Assembly (NCBI GenBank): GCA_011316305.1
Contig: SAUG01000127.1
Span: 1 to 64,000, forward strand
Length of the DNA stretch: 64,000 nucleotides
Source: Rusavskia elegans
Taxonomy: Eukaryota > Ascomycota > Lecanoromycetes > Teloschistales > Teloschistaceae
Reading direction: 5' to 3'
Below the pieces are notes generated by a model. That model saw only the letters and a program-made list of their open reading frames with translations. It did no database searches and was not told the origin of the DNA. Position 1 is the first letter of the stretch. Every line of letters starts with the position of its first letter. The translations under genes were made by a program, and so were the position numbers. This document shows positions 24,346 through 38,692 of this stretch, piece by piece.

Positions 24346-24514
24346 AAACGTCGAGATCCGCTAAAGATATTTTGGAACGTAAAACTAATTTATCTAAACT
24401 ATATATTTCTATAAATCTAATATTTTTTTTATATAATTTAATCGTCTTTTAAATATATATAATCAATTTTCTTTTAATTGATTATCTATATTCTAGCAAT
24501 ATAAAATTTAAATA
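24346..24514. repeat. AT-rich spacer between the two retroelement nests
   Basis: Starts with the AAACG target duplication of the left nest and ends with AAATA, the target duplication of the right nest. It is RIP-mutated and noncoding, probably part of the same older locus as 38,693-39,080. Confidence 0.6.
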
Positions 24515-25042
24515 TATTATAGGATTACTTGGGGGTTTTGATATCTCCAATGGTGTTTAGATTTATTAATATATCTATAAACGGAAATATAACGGATAAT
24601 TATTTAAATTATATTAAAAATAAGTTAGTTAGATTACTAGAGCAATATATAGCGATAACTAATAAATTAAATACGAGCTATAACGGCGTCGAGTTCGAGG
24701 TCTATATAGAAAATAAAATCCTCTACTTTTTTAAGTATTTTATTCTACTAAGATTACTAAAATAACTCTTTTTTAGTTTCTTTATTTTACTAAAATAACT
24801 AAAATAACCTTTCTTTAGTTCTTTTATTCTACTAAAATAACTAAAATAACCTTTTTTTAGTTCTTTTACTCTATTAAAACTACTAAAATAGCTTCTTTTC
24901 AGTTCTTTTACCTAGCTAAGATAACTAAAATACTATTAATACTAATACTAAAACCTTCCTACCTATCGAAATATAATAGAAAATCTAGTATTATATTAAA
25001 TACTACCGCGTTCCTTAAGATACGCTATCTATATTTATAATA
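24515..25042 (-). repeat. LTR (3' by coding direction) of the reverse chromovirus
   Basis: 528 bp, reverse complement of the chromovirus LTR. It is longer than the 431/472-bp copies because it has more units of the 40-41-bp tandem repeat (CTAAAATAACTAAAATAACC in this orientation). A 78-codon open frame at 24,529-24,765 lies inside it by chance. Confidence 0.83.
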
Positions 25043-26141
25043 CTAGATCTTCTTTTTAGATTTTTTATTCTAAAAAACTATCGTCCGTTTTTTCCTATAG
25101 ATAAAAAGAAAAAATTATTAACTAAAAAGCGTTATAAAAAAGTCTTTTTCTTAGATATCGGTATATTAGCTATATATTCTTATCGGTATTATTTCTAGTT
25201 AAAGAAATTCTATCGCGTCGGTAAAAATTCCGAGAAGTATATTAAATATATAAAGTAAGCTTATCCTAATAATTTTTTTCTGTTAGATACTACGCGTTAA
25301 TATCGTTTTAAAATTAAATATAATAAATTAAAGAACGAATTATATAAAATATATATAATATAATAATATTTATTTCGTTAGTTAGAATATATTAAAGAGG
25401 AATAGCGTATTATAGTTAATAGCGAGCTATAAAATTTTAAAGAGCTAAAATATAAAGATAGTACTATAGATCCGTCTTTTTCTATAGACCTAAATCCTTT
25501 TATCGATATTACTTCTAAATAGATTGCTTTATCTAGTAATTTCGACTAGTTAATAACTTTTCTAGCTTCTTTTAATAGAACTATTATAGAGTTTTCTAGT
25601 AGTTTACTAAATATTTTTTAGATTCCTAAATATTTTCCGAAATAGAATAATATTTCTATTTAATTAGATAATTTTAACTTTCCTTCTATAGGATTTTTTT
25701 AAATATAAAGATTTCTTCCTTTTATATTTCGAAGTTAAATATCTATTATAATAGCGTTCCGGAATCGGCTAATTCTAAAAGAGATATATAGAATACCGGG
25801 TATATTTTAATATCTTCGGATAAATCGAATTTAAAGTTCTAAAGTCTTTTAACTTCTCTAATTAAAGATAGTCCGACTTTAATATAGTTAAATTTCTTAT
25901 TTAGAGTCTTTATTTTTAAGTTTTTTATAAAAAGATATACTTTATTTCCTTTCTTTAACTAAAGTACTATTTTTTATTTCTAGTTTTAATAGTTACCCGA
26001 GTATTTCTATATCTTCAAGATATACCTATAGATTCTTTTCTAAATATCGACTTTTCGGATCGCTAATTCCGCTAATATATATAGTAGCGGTTATCTAAAT
26101 AGATTCGGATATCTTCTATTATTAGTATAAAATAGTATTAT

Positions 26142-26356
26142 TATAGAATTCCAAACTGATTTCCTATAACTATAGAGGAATGAAGCATTTATATATACAA
26201 GTATCTCCACGCTAGACCTATATCTACTTCTATATCCGCTTTTACGATTAACGACCGGATTAGTTAATATCCGAATTTATATATAACTATATAATCCAGA
26301 TATATATTCTATAACTCTTTAAACCGTTTATATAGTTTAGAACTTTAATAACTATA
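26142..26356 (-). repeat. LTR of the second gypsy family (left copy)
   Basis: 215 bp, pairs with 33,328-33,542. Shared blocks include ATTTCCTATAACTATAGAGG, CGCTTTTACGATTA and ATAATCCAGATATATATTCT. Confidence 0.8.
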
Positions 26357-29300
26357 CTTTCCTCTTCCTAAATAAAATATAGAAGGAAATAAATATTTTC
26401 TAAAGCTAAATAATAATAGTAATAAAACTATAAATAATAATAACGGGTAAAATAAAGCGAGAAATAACAGTTTATCTTTATATAATTTACGTAGGAGTAA
26501 ATAAATATATTAGCGGAAGCTCGCTGTCGACTACTATAATTTTAAAATTTTTAATTTTCGAAGTTTCCTTTTAATAATATTATCGATTATCTAATCTAGT
26601 AATAGTAATAATAATTATTATAGTATACCGTACCTAACCCGGCGGCGGTTAGAATTATTATAAAATCTTTATAGAGTAATAGATAGCGAGCTAATAAAAT
26701 AGTAATTATTATTCGTAGAAGTAATTATTATCTTTATATAGTAATAGGAACTATAAATTAAGCCGTTCGATAGAAGTATCGCTTATATTAGTAGTTCCGT
26801 TAATTTATTTCGGGAAATATTACCCTTTCTAATAATTTCCGGTATTAAAACGTTAAGATTCGTATAGAATACTTCGGTAAATTAAGCTAATTTATCTAGA
26901 TTATATATCTATAAAAGTTTAATTCTATTTTTATATAAATAAGTCGTTTTTTAGATATATACGACTTATTTTCTTTCGAGCGATTAACTTTATTCTAGCT
27001 ATATAGAACTTAAGCGAGTAAGTTTTATAGTCTTTATACTAGCGATATTACCCGTCCCTTTATATACTACGTAAATATACGATAGGAATTCGGAGATATA
27101 TATAGTAACTATCTATAGAAATACTATTAAAATAAATATCCGTATTCCTTTTATTATAGATTATAACCTATAGTTAGTATAAAGCTTTTATTATAGGTAC
27201 CGATTTCGTAATTTCCCGAAGGACGAATAGGTACGAGAGCTAGAAGCCGTATAGACGATAACTTTCTACCGTTCTTTCCTATTCTACTACAGCTATATCG
27301 ATTATTATCGAAATGAATTATAGACCGTAATATCTTTCCGCCCGATTCTCTATAGAGTAATAGAGGCTTTAATCCTCTGGTTTTACCTTTTTAGACTACT
27401 ATTAATAATTCTAATAGACCTGGATATAAAAATAAACTTTTTATAATCTAAGCCGAGACCTCGTTAATAAATATAGCTAAAAAAGGGAAGGCTATTGGTT
27501 ATCTATTAGTTAGATTTCCGTTATACGTATTAAAGACTACGAACTTGCTTAGCTATATACTTTTATCGGATATCTATTATATATAATTAGAATTTTAGCT
27601 CGGCCCTATACTTTTTTAGGGATCGTTTTCTATCTCTTCTATACTTTCGGACCTAGAAAATATACTACTTTTACCGGCTATTTTTACTACGCAGCGCTAT
27701 ATTCGTACTCTAGAGGTATAGTATATAGCAGCTTAACGTTAAATAGAGCGGCTCTAGAATAAGAAAGAACGCGAATATACTAACCTCGACTTTATTAATA
27801 AAAATCGCTCTAGTTTTTATCGAGTACTTCGGTTTTATCGGAGGCGGTAAATATACTAAAATAAAGGAATAATAGATAGTTATTTAGATTTCGGCGTAGC
27901 TATATTTAAGGTACGATAGTTATATTATAAAAGGCGGCTCTATTATATTTTAGCTTTATACTAGAATATAGGGGGTCTAATTCCTCGAGTTTTTAATTTA
28001 AATTCTTCCGGTTTAACGAGTATATACTATACGTATCTCCAGATAGAAAACCTTATCTAAAGTCGCTATTAAGTTTCTATTAAATATAATTCTATAAACT
28101 AGTAAAAAGTTCCGCTTTAGTATTATTTTAGGATTATTTATATCTTTATTTATTTTTTATTCTACGGAAAATCGATAAAAATAACTTTTTCTTAAGATAA
28201 ATAAGAGATAAAGACGTTATATCTAATTTAAAAATAAGGTATAGTTTAATATATACGAATATATAAAAAAATAAATAAAATTAAAAATTTAACTAATTTT
28301 TTCTTTTCCTAGAAGTTTATATCTTATCGTTACTTTCTTCGCGGAGATTATTTTCAGATATAGGCCTAAATTTAAGTAAATAATTATTATTTTGGTTTTC
28401 CGCTGGTTTTAGTTTATAAGGTCTTCCTCGTTTATATTTTCCGCCTAGCGGAGGCTACTCTACTATAACTTTTCTTAGTTCTTTATACCTACGAGGTATT
28501 TTCTATCTAATAGAAATATTTCCTTCTATAAAATATTTCTCTATATAATTTCTACTAATTAGGTATTTATTAGCTAATTTACTAAAAGGTTTTAGGATAA
28601 AAGTATTTAAAATTTTAGCTTAAATAACCTTATATAGACTATACTAATAAACTTTAAAATTTTAAAATTATTTAATTCTAATTAAAACTATATCCTTTTT
28701 AAAAAAGATATTACCTTTTATTTTTAAGTTCTATATCTTTTTAGTAGCTTTTACTTATACTATTATATCTTTAAATACCTTAACTCGATTACGCGAAAGA
28801 AATAGTATAGGATCGATTCTTTTATTATATCTTTCCGTAGAAGGGCTAGAAGTATTAGTTGGTAGCGTCGGATTAACGCTATAAAGTAAATAGAAAGGTA
28901 AAAATCCGGTAGTTATATATATATAGATACGCGTAGTAAATAGAATCTAGTTTAAATAAAGATTTTTAGTCTTTCTCGGCTATTTAATATAGTATTTAGT
29001 AAATATCTTCCCGAAAATTCTATTGAATCTTTCGATAGCGCTATTTATTTATAGATAATAAAATATTATATCTCGATACTTGACTTCTAGTAGGCGGTAT
29101 ATCTCGTCTATAGTTAGAATCTAAAGATTTATACCTCGATTAGTAATAATTTTCTTCGGAAAACCGTAATTATAGTAGATCCGATAGATAATAAATTCGG
29201 CTAGTATTTCTACTATTATATTAGGAGGTATTTAAACTATAGGCTATCTAGTAGTATAGTTAATCGTAGTTATAATCTATTTATTACTCTAGTTAGTTTT

Positions 29301-32300
29301 TAGTAAAGGACCGATAAAATCGAATTCCTAGCGTTTAAAAGGATTTAACCTATCTTTTTAGATATTAGAAGGATATATTATATTCCGTTTAATATTACGA
29401 GGAATATTAGTAAGCTAATATTCGAGGTAGTATTTAATATAATATTTAATATCTTTCTTTATCTCGGGCTAATACTATTTTATATAAATAATATCTATTA
29501 TTATCTCGTACGAATAGTAACTATATTATTTATAATTATCGTCTAGGAAATTCGTACGAGCCTATACTAGAGTATAGAGTATCTAACTATTTTAAAGCGA
29601 GTCCTAGTACTATACTATATCGTTTTTAACTCGGAAATAGTATTTATACTTCTTTAAAATAGCCTTTATTTCCGGATTATTAGATAGAGTTCTAGATTCC
29701 GTATAAACTCTAATAGCGTTATTAAATAAAAGCGTATAATTATTAATTTTACCGGTAAATAACTAGAAGTTTCTTTTTCGGCTTAAAGTATCCGCTACCG
29801 TTATTTTACTGCCTGGCTTATATTTAATATCGAATTTATATTCTCTAAACTCTGTAAGCTAGTAAACGAGCTTCCTAGAAGATATAGTAGTAATCTTAAG
29901 GTATAATAAGCCTATATAATCCGTTCTAATAACTATAGTTATTCTATTTTTAATATAGCAGCGCTATTACTATAGAGACTTTTTAATAGTAAAAAGTTCT
30001 CGCTTATAGGTAGCGTAATTACGTTCTATAGATATAAATACCTTATTTTCAAAAATAATAGGCTACTTAATACTATCGGTATTAACCTAATAAAAAACGG
30101 CGCTCTATCTAAAATCGGAGGCGTCCGTTTCGATAATAAAAGGTAGAGTTATATCGGGCTAAGTAAGTACTTTATTACTTATTATAACGTTCTTAATTAG
30201 TTTTTACGTATTTTAAGCTAAAAAATTTATTTAAATTAGTTTATATTTTTTACCCTCTAAGTTCTGAATTAATTTATAGAAAGGCCCGTATATTAGTACG
30301 AAATCTTCTATAAATTTCCAGTAATAGATATATAATTCTAAAAAGGACTGTATATTATATACTATTTATAGCGGCGGCTAGTTTCTAATAGCTTTTACCT
30401 TTACTATATCTATATAGACTTTTCTATTACTAATAATATACCTGCAGAATTTAATATACTTCTAGAAAAATAAGTATTTCGAAGATTTTATAAATAGTTA
30501 GTTTTTCTCGAATATTTCTATAATAGCTTTAATATACTATAGGTACTCCTCCTTGTTCTTTAAATAAATTAAGATATTATCGATATAAATAACTACGAAA
30601 TTGTCGAGAAACGGCCTAAATATATTATTTATTATAGTTTAGAACGTTATAGATACGTTCGTTAAACTAAATAATATAACTAAAAACTTATATTTTCTAG
30701 CTTTAGTATTAAAAGCCGTCTTTATACGATCTTTTTCGATAATATTAATCTGCTAGTAACCGCTTATTAGATTAATTTTACTAAAGTACTTCGCTATCCC
30801 GATAGTATCTAGATAATTTTAAATTTTAGGTAATAGATATCTATTCTTTATAGTTTTACTATTAAAGGCCCGGTAGTCGATATATATACGCTAGCTACCG
30901 TCCTTTTTTTTAGTAAAAAGAACGGGCGTACTTTAAAGAAATTAATTCGGTCGGATTAATTCTCGTTCGGTAAAATATTTAATCTAATATTTCTATTTCT
31001 TATTTTATTTAGGAAATAAACTATAATAAATTTAGTTAATAAATCGAATATTGCCGGTTTTAATTATATAATCTAATAGTCTTTCCAGTAGTAGTTCTAT
31101 CGGAAAATTATTTTAGAAACGATTTAAAAGTTTCGGGCCGAGAACTCTATCTAGTCCTATATAGTCTATTATTTTCTAGACTAGATTAAATCGTTCCGGA
31201 AAGTTAGGTTCGTTTTATATAACGTATAGACAGGCCTGTACGCCCTTTTTAATAAGTTATTCGAATCTTCTAAAGTTAATTTCGGAAAACTCGGTCGGAA
31301 TATTTTTAAAAAGTTATAAATAATATATATTTAAAGCGCTATAAAACTAATATATAATTTAATCTTTCTAAATTCGTATTTCTAGAATATTATAGTTAGA
31401 TATTAAGTTATATTACTTCTAGAAGTCTTTTCTAAGAATCAGATTATAGTCTATATCTAATACTATATAAGGAGTAGTAGTAGAAAAGGTTCTATAAAAC
31501 TATAAAAGCTCCGTCGCTCCTAGAATATCTATAGTTTTACTGCTTTTAAACCGTATTCTGCCCGATAACTATTAAAGCTCTAATCCTAGTAGATTAATAA
31601 TACGCCTAGCGTTAAAGTAGTTAGTAATACCTAAATTAGTAAAAACTTCGAAGTAATTCCTACTAATTTCTAGGTTAAACTATATCTATCTATAGAAGCC
31701 CGATATTCGATCTATATATAAAAGTCGTTTACTATTCTACGTACTTTTAAGCGATAGTATTATATCGCGGGAAGTAGTTAAAGCCTCTTCCGACGTCCTT
31801 TTAGAGATTTTCTCTAATTTTTCGATCCGTACCTTAATTAGACCGAGTTATTTTTCTACTATTAAAAGCTTTTTATCGGCGTTATATATACGCCCGGATA
31901 TATATAATACTATTTATTTTCCGATAATCTATTATTAGCGGTCGCCGATAGACTTTTCTTTTTAGAAAAGATCTAGTTTTCGGGAATATTTCCCGGAATA
32001 TAAGTACTCCGGTAATCTTTTTCGCGATAGCTAGGTTTTCTATAATTATAGTACTTATTCGTACTATTTAATCCTTTTCGTCTACCTTTTTCTCCTCGAC
32101 TACTACGGCTTCGGCCGCGGCTATTTCGACCGTTTCGGCTACTAGTATCTATAGAGTTAATCTCGGCGGTACTAGATTATTCGCCTGTTAAAGTAGCTAT
32201 AGTACCCCGGTTACTAATATATTTAGTAGTAACCTTTTTAAATATTATTACGGCGTTTATAATATTTATAAAATCTACTAGTTATCTACTTTATTATTAT

Positions 32301-33327
32301 AAAGCGAGATATCTTTCGGTAGCTATCTAGGTATTAGGTTTTAGATAATTAATAAAATACTTTAAAGTAGTATACTCGCTAGTTTTACTTTTAATATTAA
32401 TATATAATTTAATAAAAGTAGAATAATAATCTTCGATATCGCTAAATTTTTTATTTTAGGCTAATCTATACTAAATAGCTAGAATATTTTCTATAAAGTT
32501 CGGTTTATCTAATTATTCTAGAAAAGCTTTTTTAAAATATTTCTAGGAGCTTTTATCTAGATTAGAAACCTATTTAACGTACTACGGTTTAGTATTATTA
32601 ATAGAATATTAACTACTATAGAAAACAGGATTAGAAATAGTCGCGCTATAGGATTAATAATAATATTTATAGTAGCGGAGCTAGGTATAGGCGATATAGT
32701 AGTTATATTTATAACCTTTAAAGTTAAGAGGCTTTTTATTATAGGCGTTTTATACTATATAGACTATAGAGATATTAGAGGTATTAGGAGAAATAGACCT
32801 ACGTAGCGGCGGATTAGAATTTCTACTAGAAGGCCCTAGTAGTCTTTAGTTAAAACTACTACGGCCGGAATAATAATAATCGGAACCGGTATAGCTACTT
32901 CTACGATTCGTATAAGGACGGCTAAAAGGTCGATTATATTTACTACCTGGTCTACTTTCGTTATCGCCGTCGTAAGAATAATTATTTCCGGGAATACCCG
33001 GGGTACCCCCGAGACTAACGCTTTCTCTAGGAAGATCGTTCTCTATAGTAGGGACGGAGGCGAATTAGACTATAAGTAAATCGTTTAAAAAGGTCCTATA
33101 GCGGGACTTCTGGTTTATATAAACTTTAAACGAGGCCGTATTTTTATTATATACCGTTTTTCGCTCTCTACTAGCGCTAAACTAAAAGTAGAAAGAGTAT
33201 TTTATTTAGGAACTTATATTCAAGCTTAAAGAATCTCGTTTATAAAGGTAGATAAAACCGGTTTAAAGAAGCTTTAATAATAGAGTAAAATTAGATCGTT
33301 TATAGCCTAAAAAGTTATTACTACTAG

Positions 33328-33542
33328 TATAGAATTCTAAGCTAATTTCCTATAATTATAGAGGAATAAAGTATTTATATATATAAATATCCCTACGCTA
33401 GGTCTATATCTATTTCTATACCCGCTTTTACGATTAGCAACCGGATTAGTTAGTATCCGTATTCGTATATAACTATATAATCCAGATATATATTCTATAA
33501 TCTCTTAAACCGTTTGTATAATTCAGAACTCTGACCACTATA
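33328..33542 (-). repeat. LTR of the second gypsy family (right copy)
   Basis: 215 bp, same length as the left copy, ends GACCACTATA. Point differences between the copies are mostly C/T and G/A. Confidence 0.8.
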
Positions 33543-36500
33543 TTATTTTTATTATACTTAATTTTCTTATATTAAATACTAGTTAAACTATTAGTAAAAA
33601 CGAAATCTAATTATTCTAAAAATTATTAATATAATACTTTAGATATTATTCTAGAATCTAGTTAGTAAATTCTATCTATCTGTCTATTATCGGGTAGAAA
33701 GCTATTAATATTTTAAATTTAATACTAAACAGAGATATAAGAGTCTTCTAATAGTTTAAAATAAAGAATTTATTTCTATTATTTATTTATACTTCTAGTA
33801 GTCCGTAATATCGGAATAGTTAATCTAGAATAATAAATCTAAATTATTCTGCCGTAAAATCTTCTCTTAATAGAATTATATAGATATATTTCGTAAGTCT
33901 ATTAACTATATTAAATATCGAATTATATTCTATATTTATTATCGAATCTTTTAATTTCGGGAGTTTAATAATAAAGTCTATAGTAACTTTCTTTTATAGT
34001 AAATTCGATACTTTCTAATACTAAATCTTATTATAACGAGTATATACTATATTTATTTTACTAATAACTAAAAGAATTTTTAATATATATTTCGATATAT
34101 TATAATATATTTTTAGAAACTAGTAATATTATTATAAAAGTTATTATATCTTCGTTACGCTTAAATATTTTTATAGTATTTTATCGTAGTATTCTTTAAT
34201 ATATTCGTCGATTTTATTATCTAATATTTATAGTTTTTTTTTTAATAGAAAACTATTTTTGGTCGTCTCTAAATATATATAGTATTATATTTAGCTCGTA
34301 TTAATTTATTAATAGTAATCTATTTTTATTAATTTTAAAAATACTATTATTAAAAACTTCTTTTATTTTTATATAATTATTTCTTCGATTTAAAGTATCT
34401 ATTTTTCTATTTCTTTATCTAAAGTATAGTATATCTTAAATTTATATTAGCCGAAGAGTTTAGATTATCGTATTTATTTTCTATTAAATTATTCTATTAT
34501 TATAAAATATAGAAGATTTTTATAGTCTATAAAAATTAATAGTTCTAGCGATCCTTCGGCGTATACTTTCTACTATTCTAGTATAACTACTATAGCTAGT
34601 AGTTCTTTATTATAGATATCGTAGTTCTATTCCGCTAGTAATAGTTTTCTAAATATATATACTACCGGATATTACTTGCTATTATATTATTATAGAAGGT
34701 ATATATCTATAGCTAGATTTAATAAATCCTTTTCTATTCGTAATAGTTTTATTAGATCGAATATTTTAAGTATTGGATCTTTTATATATTCGTTTTTAAA
34801 ATCTTCGAATATTTTTTTTTTTTCTCTCTATTACTATTCCGTAGCGTCTTTTATTAAAGCTATTAGAGCGAAAGTTCTTTAAAAATAGTTTTTTATAAAC
34901 TTTCGGTTATAGTTTATAAATCCAAAAAAGCTTTAGATATCTTTAATATTTATTAATATCTTCTATTCTATAATAGCTTTTAGTTTACTAGAATCGATAT
35001 ATAGTCCGTTCCGCCCTATAATAAATTCTAGAAAGTCGACTTCTTTTTTATAGAATTTATACCTTTCTAGTTTAAAGCGTAGGTTTCTCTTCTTTAGATA
35101 TTTAAAAACTTTATTAATATACTATATATATTCTTCAAATATTTTAAAAAAGACTAAAATATTATCGAGGTAGGTAATAATAAATATATCTAGATATCTT
35201 CTAAATATATTATTTATTATATTCTAATAAATTACCAGAATATTCGTAATTTAAAATAGTATAACTATATATTTATAATAACCGTATTATATACGGAAAG
35301 CTATTTTCTATTCTTTTCCGGATTTTATCCGTATAAAATTATATATTTTTTAAAAGTCGAATTTTATAAAATATTTTACTCTATAGAGTCTATTCTAAAG
35401 TCTACTAATATTTAATAGTAGATATCGGTTTTTAATCGTAATATTATTTAGCTTCCGATAATCGATATATAAACGGAGTATTCTATCTTTTTGAGATATA
35501 AAAAGGATCGAATATTCTACTAGTAATTAAAATTTCCGAATAAATCTTTTTTTTATATTTTCGTCCAGGTATTTATAGAGTATTTCGAGCTCTATAGTAG
35601 ATAATAGATAGATAGATTTAAACGTAGACTATTTACTTGATTTAAATCTAGCTTTATAATTCTACAGTTAATATTTAAATAGTACCTTTATAGTTACTTT
35701 TTTCTAAAATAAAATTATCTAATTTTTATATATACCCGGAACCTTTTCTAATAGATTTTCTATTAATTTTTTTATTAAATAGTATAGAGTTCTTGAAAGG
35801 TTTATAATTTTTCTTTCTACTTTTATTTTATTAATTTAGCTAATCTCTGCCGGTATCTAATAAATCGGACCTAAGTAATTTTTAGTTATTTTTTTTCGAA
35901 GTTATAAGTTCGCGCTTTATATTCTACTTTTTATCTATCCGAAAATACTACTTCGGTATAGATTAAATATTTTCTATATAGGAGTATTATTTAAAGTTAA
36001 GTACTTTTTTTTCCTAGTCTATTACTAGATTATAATCTTTTAACTAAAAAATTCTAAATACGATTCCGTAGCTAGCTATCTAAACGATATTAAACTAAAG
36101 TTCTTTTTAGTACTAGTTAATTATTATCTAGAATAGTATTATTTCTTTTATAATCTTTCTATCTCTATTCGGTATTTTATTTCTATCGATAACTATTAAA
36201 TTATATAGATCCTTTTTTTTAGTATAAAGAAACCTTTTCCTTTTAGCTAAATCTTCTAATATAAAATTTCCGGTTATATTTAAATCGATAAATATTTTAA
36301 CCTTCTATAGTCCGTTTTTAGTTTTAATAAATATTTTAATCTCGAATATATATATATAGCTAGCTAAATTTAGTTATTTTTTCCGGATTATAGAGTTATA
36401 TACTCGTAGTATATCTATTACTATAAAATCTTATCTTTTTCCGAATTATTATTTGTATTTTTATATCTTTTATCTTCGTAATTAGCTTGCGAAATATATC

Positions 36501-38164
36501 TATAGAGATTTTAATTAAAGATTCTATTTTTTTTTTTCATTCCTTCTAGTATTTATATCTGCTATAGGTAATATATCCGGAATAATTATAAATATTATAA
36601 CTTCCGACTTTAGTAGGTATTATAGAAGCGCGTCGGCCTAGCTTTAATAGATATTACTCGGTTTCTTTTTTTTCTAATTTATAGATACTACAGTTATTAT
36701 TATAGCAGGCGATCTAACTAAGTAATATATATTAATTTTCTATTATTATATTTTTCCGTTAAAATATTAGTTTAAAAATAATTTTATTTTTAGAAACGTT
36801 ACTTCCTAGTTCTTTTTTTAATATATCGATAATATTACTAGCTTTTCGGTCCTATTAATTATTTTATAGATACTCGTTATTAATATATATTTTATAAACG
36901 GCTTTAAATCTTTTATAAATTATTATATATTCTTCTTTTATTATATTATAGGGTCTATTAAAGTAAAAAGATTTTAACTACGTTTATTAAACGTCTTCTA
37001 TTACGGATATCTATCTAGAAGTAACTTTTCTCTTAGTTAATTCCGTTAATATTTATAGCGAAGTATTATTTATTATAGCTTCCTATAGTACTTTATCGTT
37101 TTCTATAAACGTATATTCTTCGTCTAAACTGGTTTTCTAGAATTTAGAGCTACTATCGTCGTCTTTTAAGATTATTTCTTACTATTCTTTAGGTTCTCTT
37201 TTTAGCGTAGCGTTAAACTGTCGTCGTTATATCTTTAATCGATACTCTTTCGCGAAATAGCCTATTTTACTATAATTATAATATATCTTAGGATTTTTAT
37301 TTCCTTTACTGCTTCTAGAATTCTTCTTTTTACGTCGCTATTATATTAAATCTAGTTCTATTAGTATCGATTTATAGTAGTTATCTCCGGATTTCCTACT
37401 AGATAGTAGTCCTCTATAGGACTGTTCCGAATAACGTCTTATATTTTCTTATAGTCTATTATTATAACGTTTCTCTATATCTTTTTTATAAAGTTTATTA
37501 TCGAGATCGATAGATATTTTAATAAGATTATCTAATACATTTTAGACTCGACCGTCGCGTATAAATTCGTCTTTTATTTATTTTTTAAATTTTCTTTTAA
37601 ATATTATATATAGGACGTCGTCGTTCTATTTCGTTAGTAGTACCTATTTTTTAAATCGTACGGCGTAATTAGATACTATATTTCTCTACTAAAGATATTA
37701 AATAAAATATTTAAAAGTTTAGATTTTATTTAAAATTCTAAAGATATTATAAATAGCTTATTTAAAATTTATAAATTATATAAAAATACGTTTATTATCT
37801 TCGTTATCGTCTATATATTACCGAAGTAAAGATTTTATCTAGTATTAAACTCGCTCTCGAAGGTAGAATATAGTAAAAAGGGTTTTTTTCTTTTCGGGTA
37901 TAGGATAGAATACGAAGTATATATCTAATTATATAAATTCATCTTCTATTTTATTATAGTTACTATAGTATTTATTAGATTTATTAACTTTAATACTATA
38001 TAATCGATAGTTAGTAGAAAAAATACTAATCTTTTTATTATTACTATTATCTTTTATCTAGACTTCTTTTTTTTTAGATTCAAACTATTTAGTTATAGAG
38101 CTGGAATTATTTAGAGTAGAGGTTTAACGTTAATCTATAATAAATATTCTAAAGGTATTTAAAA

Positions 38165-38692
38165 TATTATAGAACTATCTAGAGGTTCTAGTATTTCTAA
38201 TAGTATTTAGACTTATTAGTATATCTATAAACAAAGGTATAACGGATAATTACTAAAATTATATTAAAATTAAATTAGTTAGATTACTAGAATAGTATAT
38301 AGCGATAACTAATAAATTAAATATAAGCTATAAAGGTGTCGAGTTTAAAGTTTATATAGAAAATAAGATCCTCTACTTTTTTAGATATCTTACTCTATTA
38401 AAATTACTAAAATAACCTTTCTTTAATTTCTTTACTCTACTAAAATAACTAAGATAACCTTTTTTTAGTTTTTTTATTCTATTAAAATAAATAAAATAAC
38501 CTTTTTTTAATTCCTTTACTCTACTAAAACTACTAAAATAGCTCTTTTTTAGTTCTTTTATCTGGCTAAAATAACTAAAATACTATTAGTACTAATACCA
38601 AGGCCTTTCTATCTATCGAAGCGTAATAGAAAATCCAGTGTTGTACTAAATACTATCGCGTTTCTTAAAGCACGCCACCTGAATTTATAATA
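38165..38692 (-). repeat. LTR (5' by coding direction) of the reverse chromovirus
   Basis: 528 bp, pairs with 24,515-25,042 and is followed by the AAATA target duplication at 38,693-38,697. Confidence 0.83.

Larger units (their letters stand above)
26142..33542 (-). mobile_element. Second Ty3/gypsy family nested inside the reverse chromovirus
   Basis: Direct repeats of 215 bp (26,142-26,356; 33,328-33,542) start TATAGAATTC (TGTAGAATTC before mutation) and bound a 7.4-kb insertion that splits the chromovirus. A short direct repeat, ATTAT, flanks it, but the AT-rich context makes its limits uncertain by one base. On the minus strand one reads: reverse transcriptase about 30,960-30,560 (TPVLFTKKKDGS, then IYIDYRAFN, IYIDNILIY); the end of RNase H near 29,860-29,770 (KYKPGSKITVADTLSRKRN); and an integrase tail near 28,910-28,860 (GFLPFYLLYSVNP). 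Gag presumably occupies 32-33.3 kb. The RT-RNase H-integrase order is that of Ty3/gypsy. It is RIP-mutated throughout. Confidence 0.8.
24515..38692 (-). mobile_element. Ty3/gypsy chromovirus, reverse orientation, host of another element
   Basis: This is the same family as the element at 14,190-21,804, inserted in the opposite direction. LTRs of 528 bp lie at 24,515-25,042 and 38,165-38,692, flanked by the 5-bp duplication AAATA (24,510-24,514; 38,693-38,697). Minus-strand landmarks match the plus-strand copy: CCHC zinc knuckle near 37,235-37,290, reverse transcriptase about 35,150-35,500, chromodomain about 25,600-25,720. Without the nested element (26,142-33,542) it is about 6.8 kb, a normal size for the group. 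Stops are everywhere and CA/TG are depleted, so it is RIP-inactivated. Confidence 0.83.

Noticed and set aside
24529..24765. 78-codon open frame in the AT-rich block
   Set aside because: It lies wholly inside the reverse-oriented chromovirus LTR (24,515-25,042) and the matching part of the other LTR is not open. Chance frame.
34676..34882. 68-codon open frame rich in Tyr, Ser and Phe
   Set aside because: Antisense to the RNase H/RT part of the reverse chromovirus; AT-driven composition.
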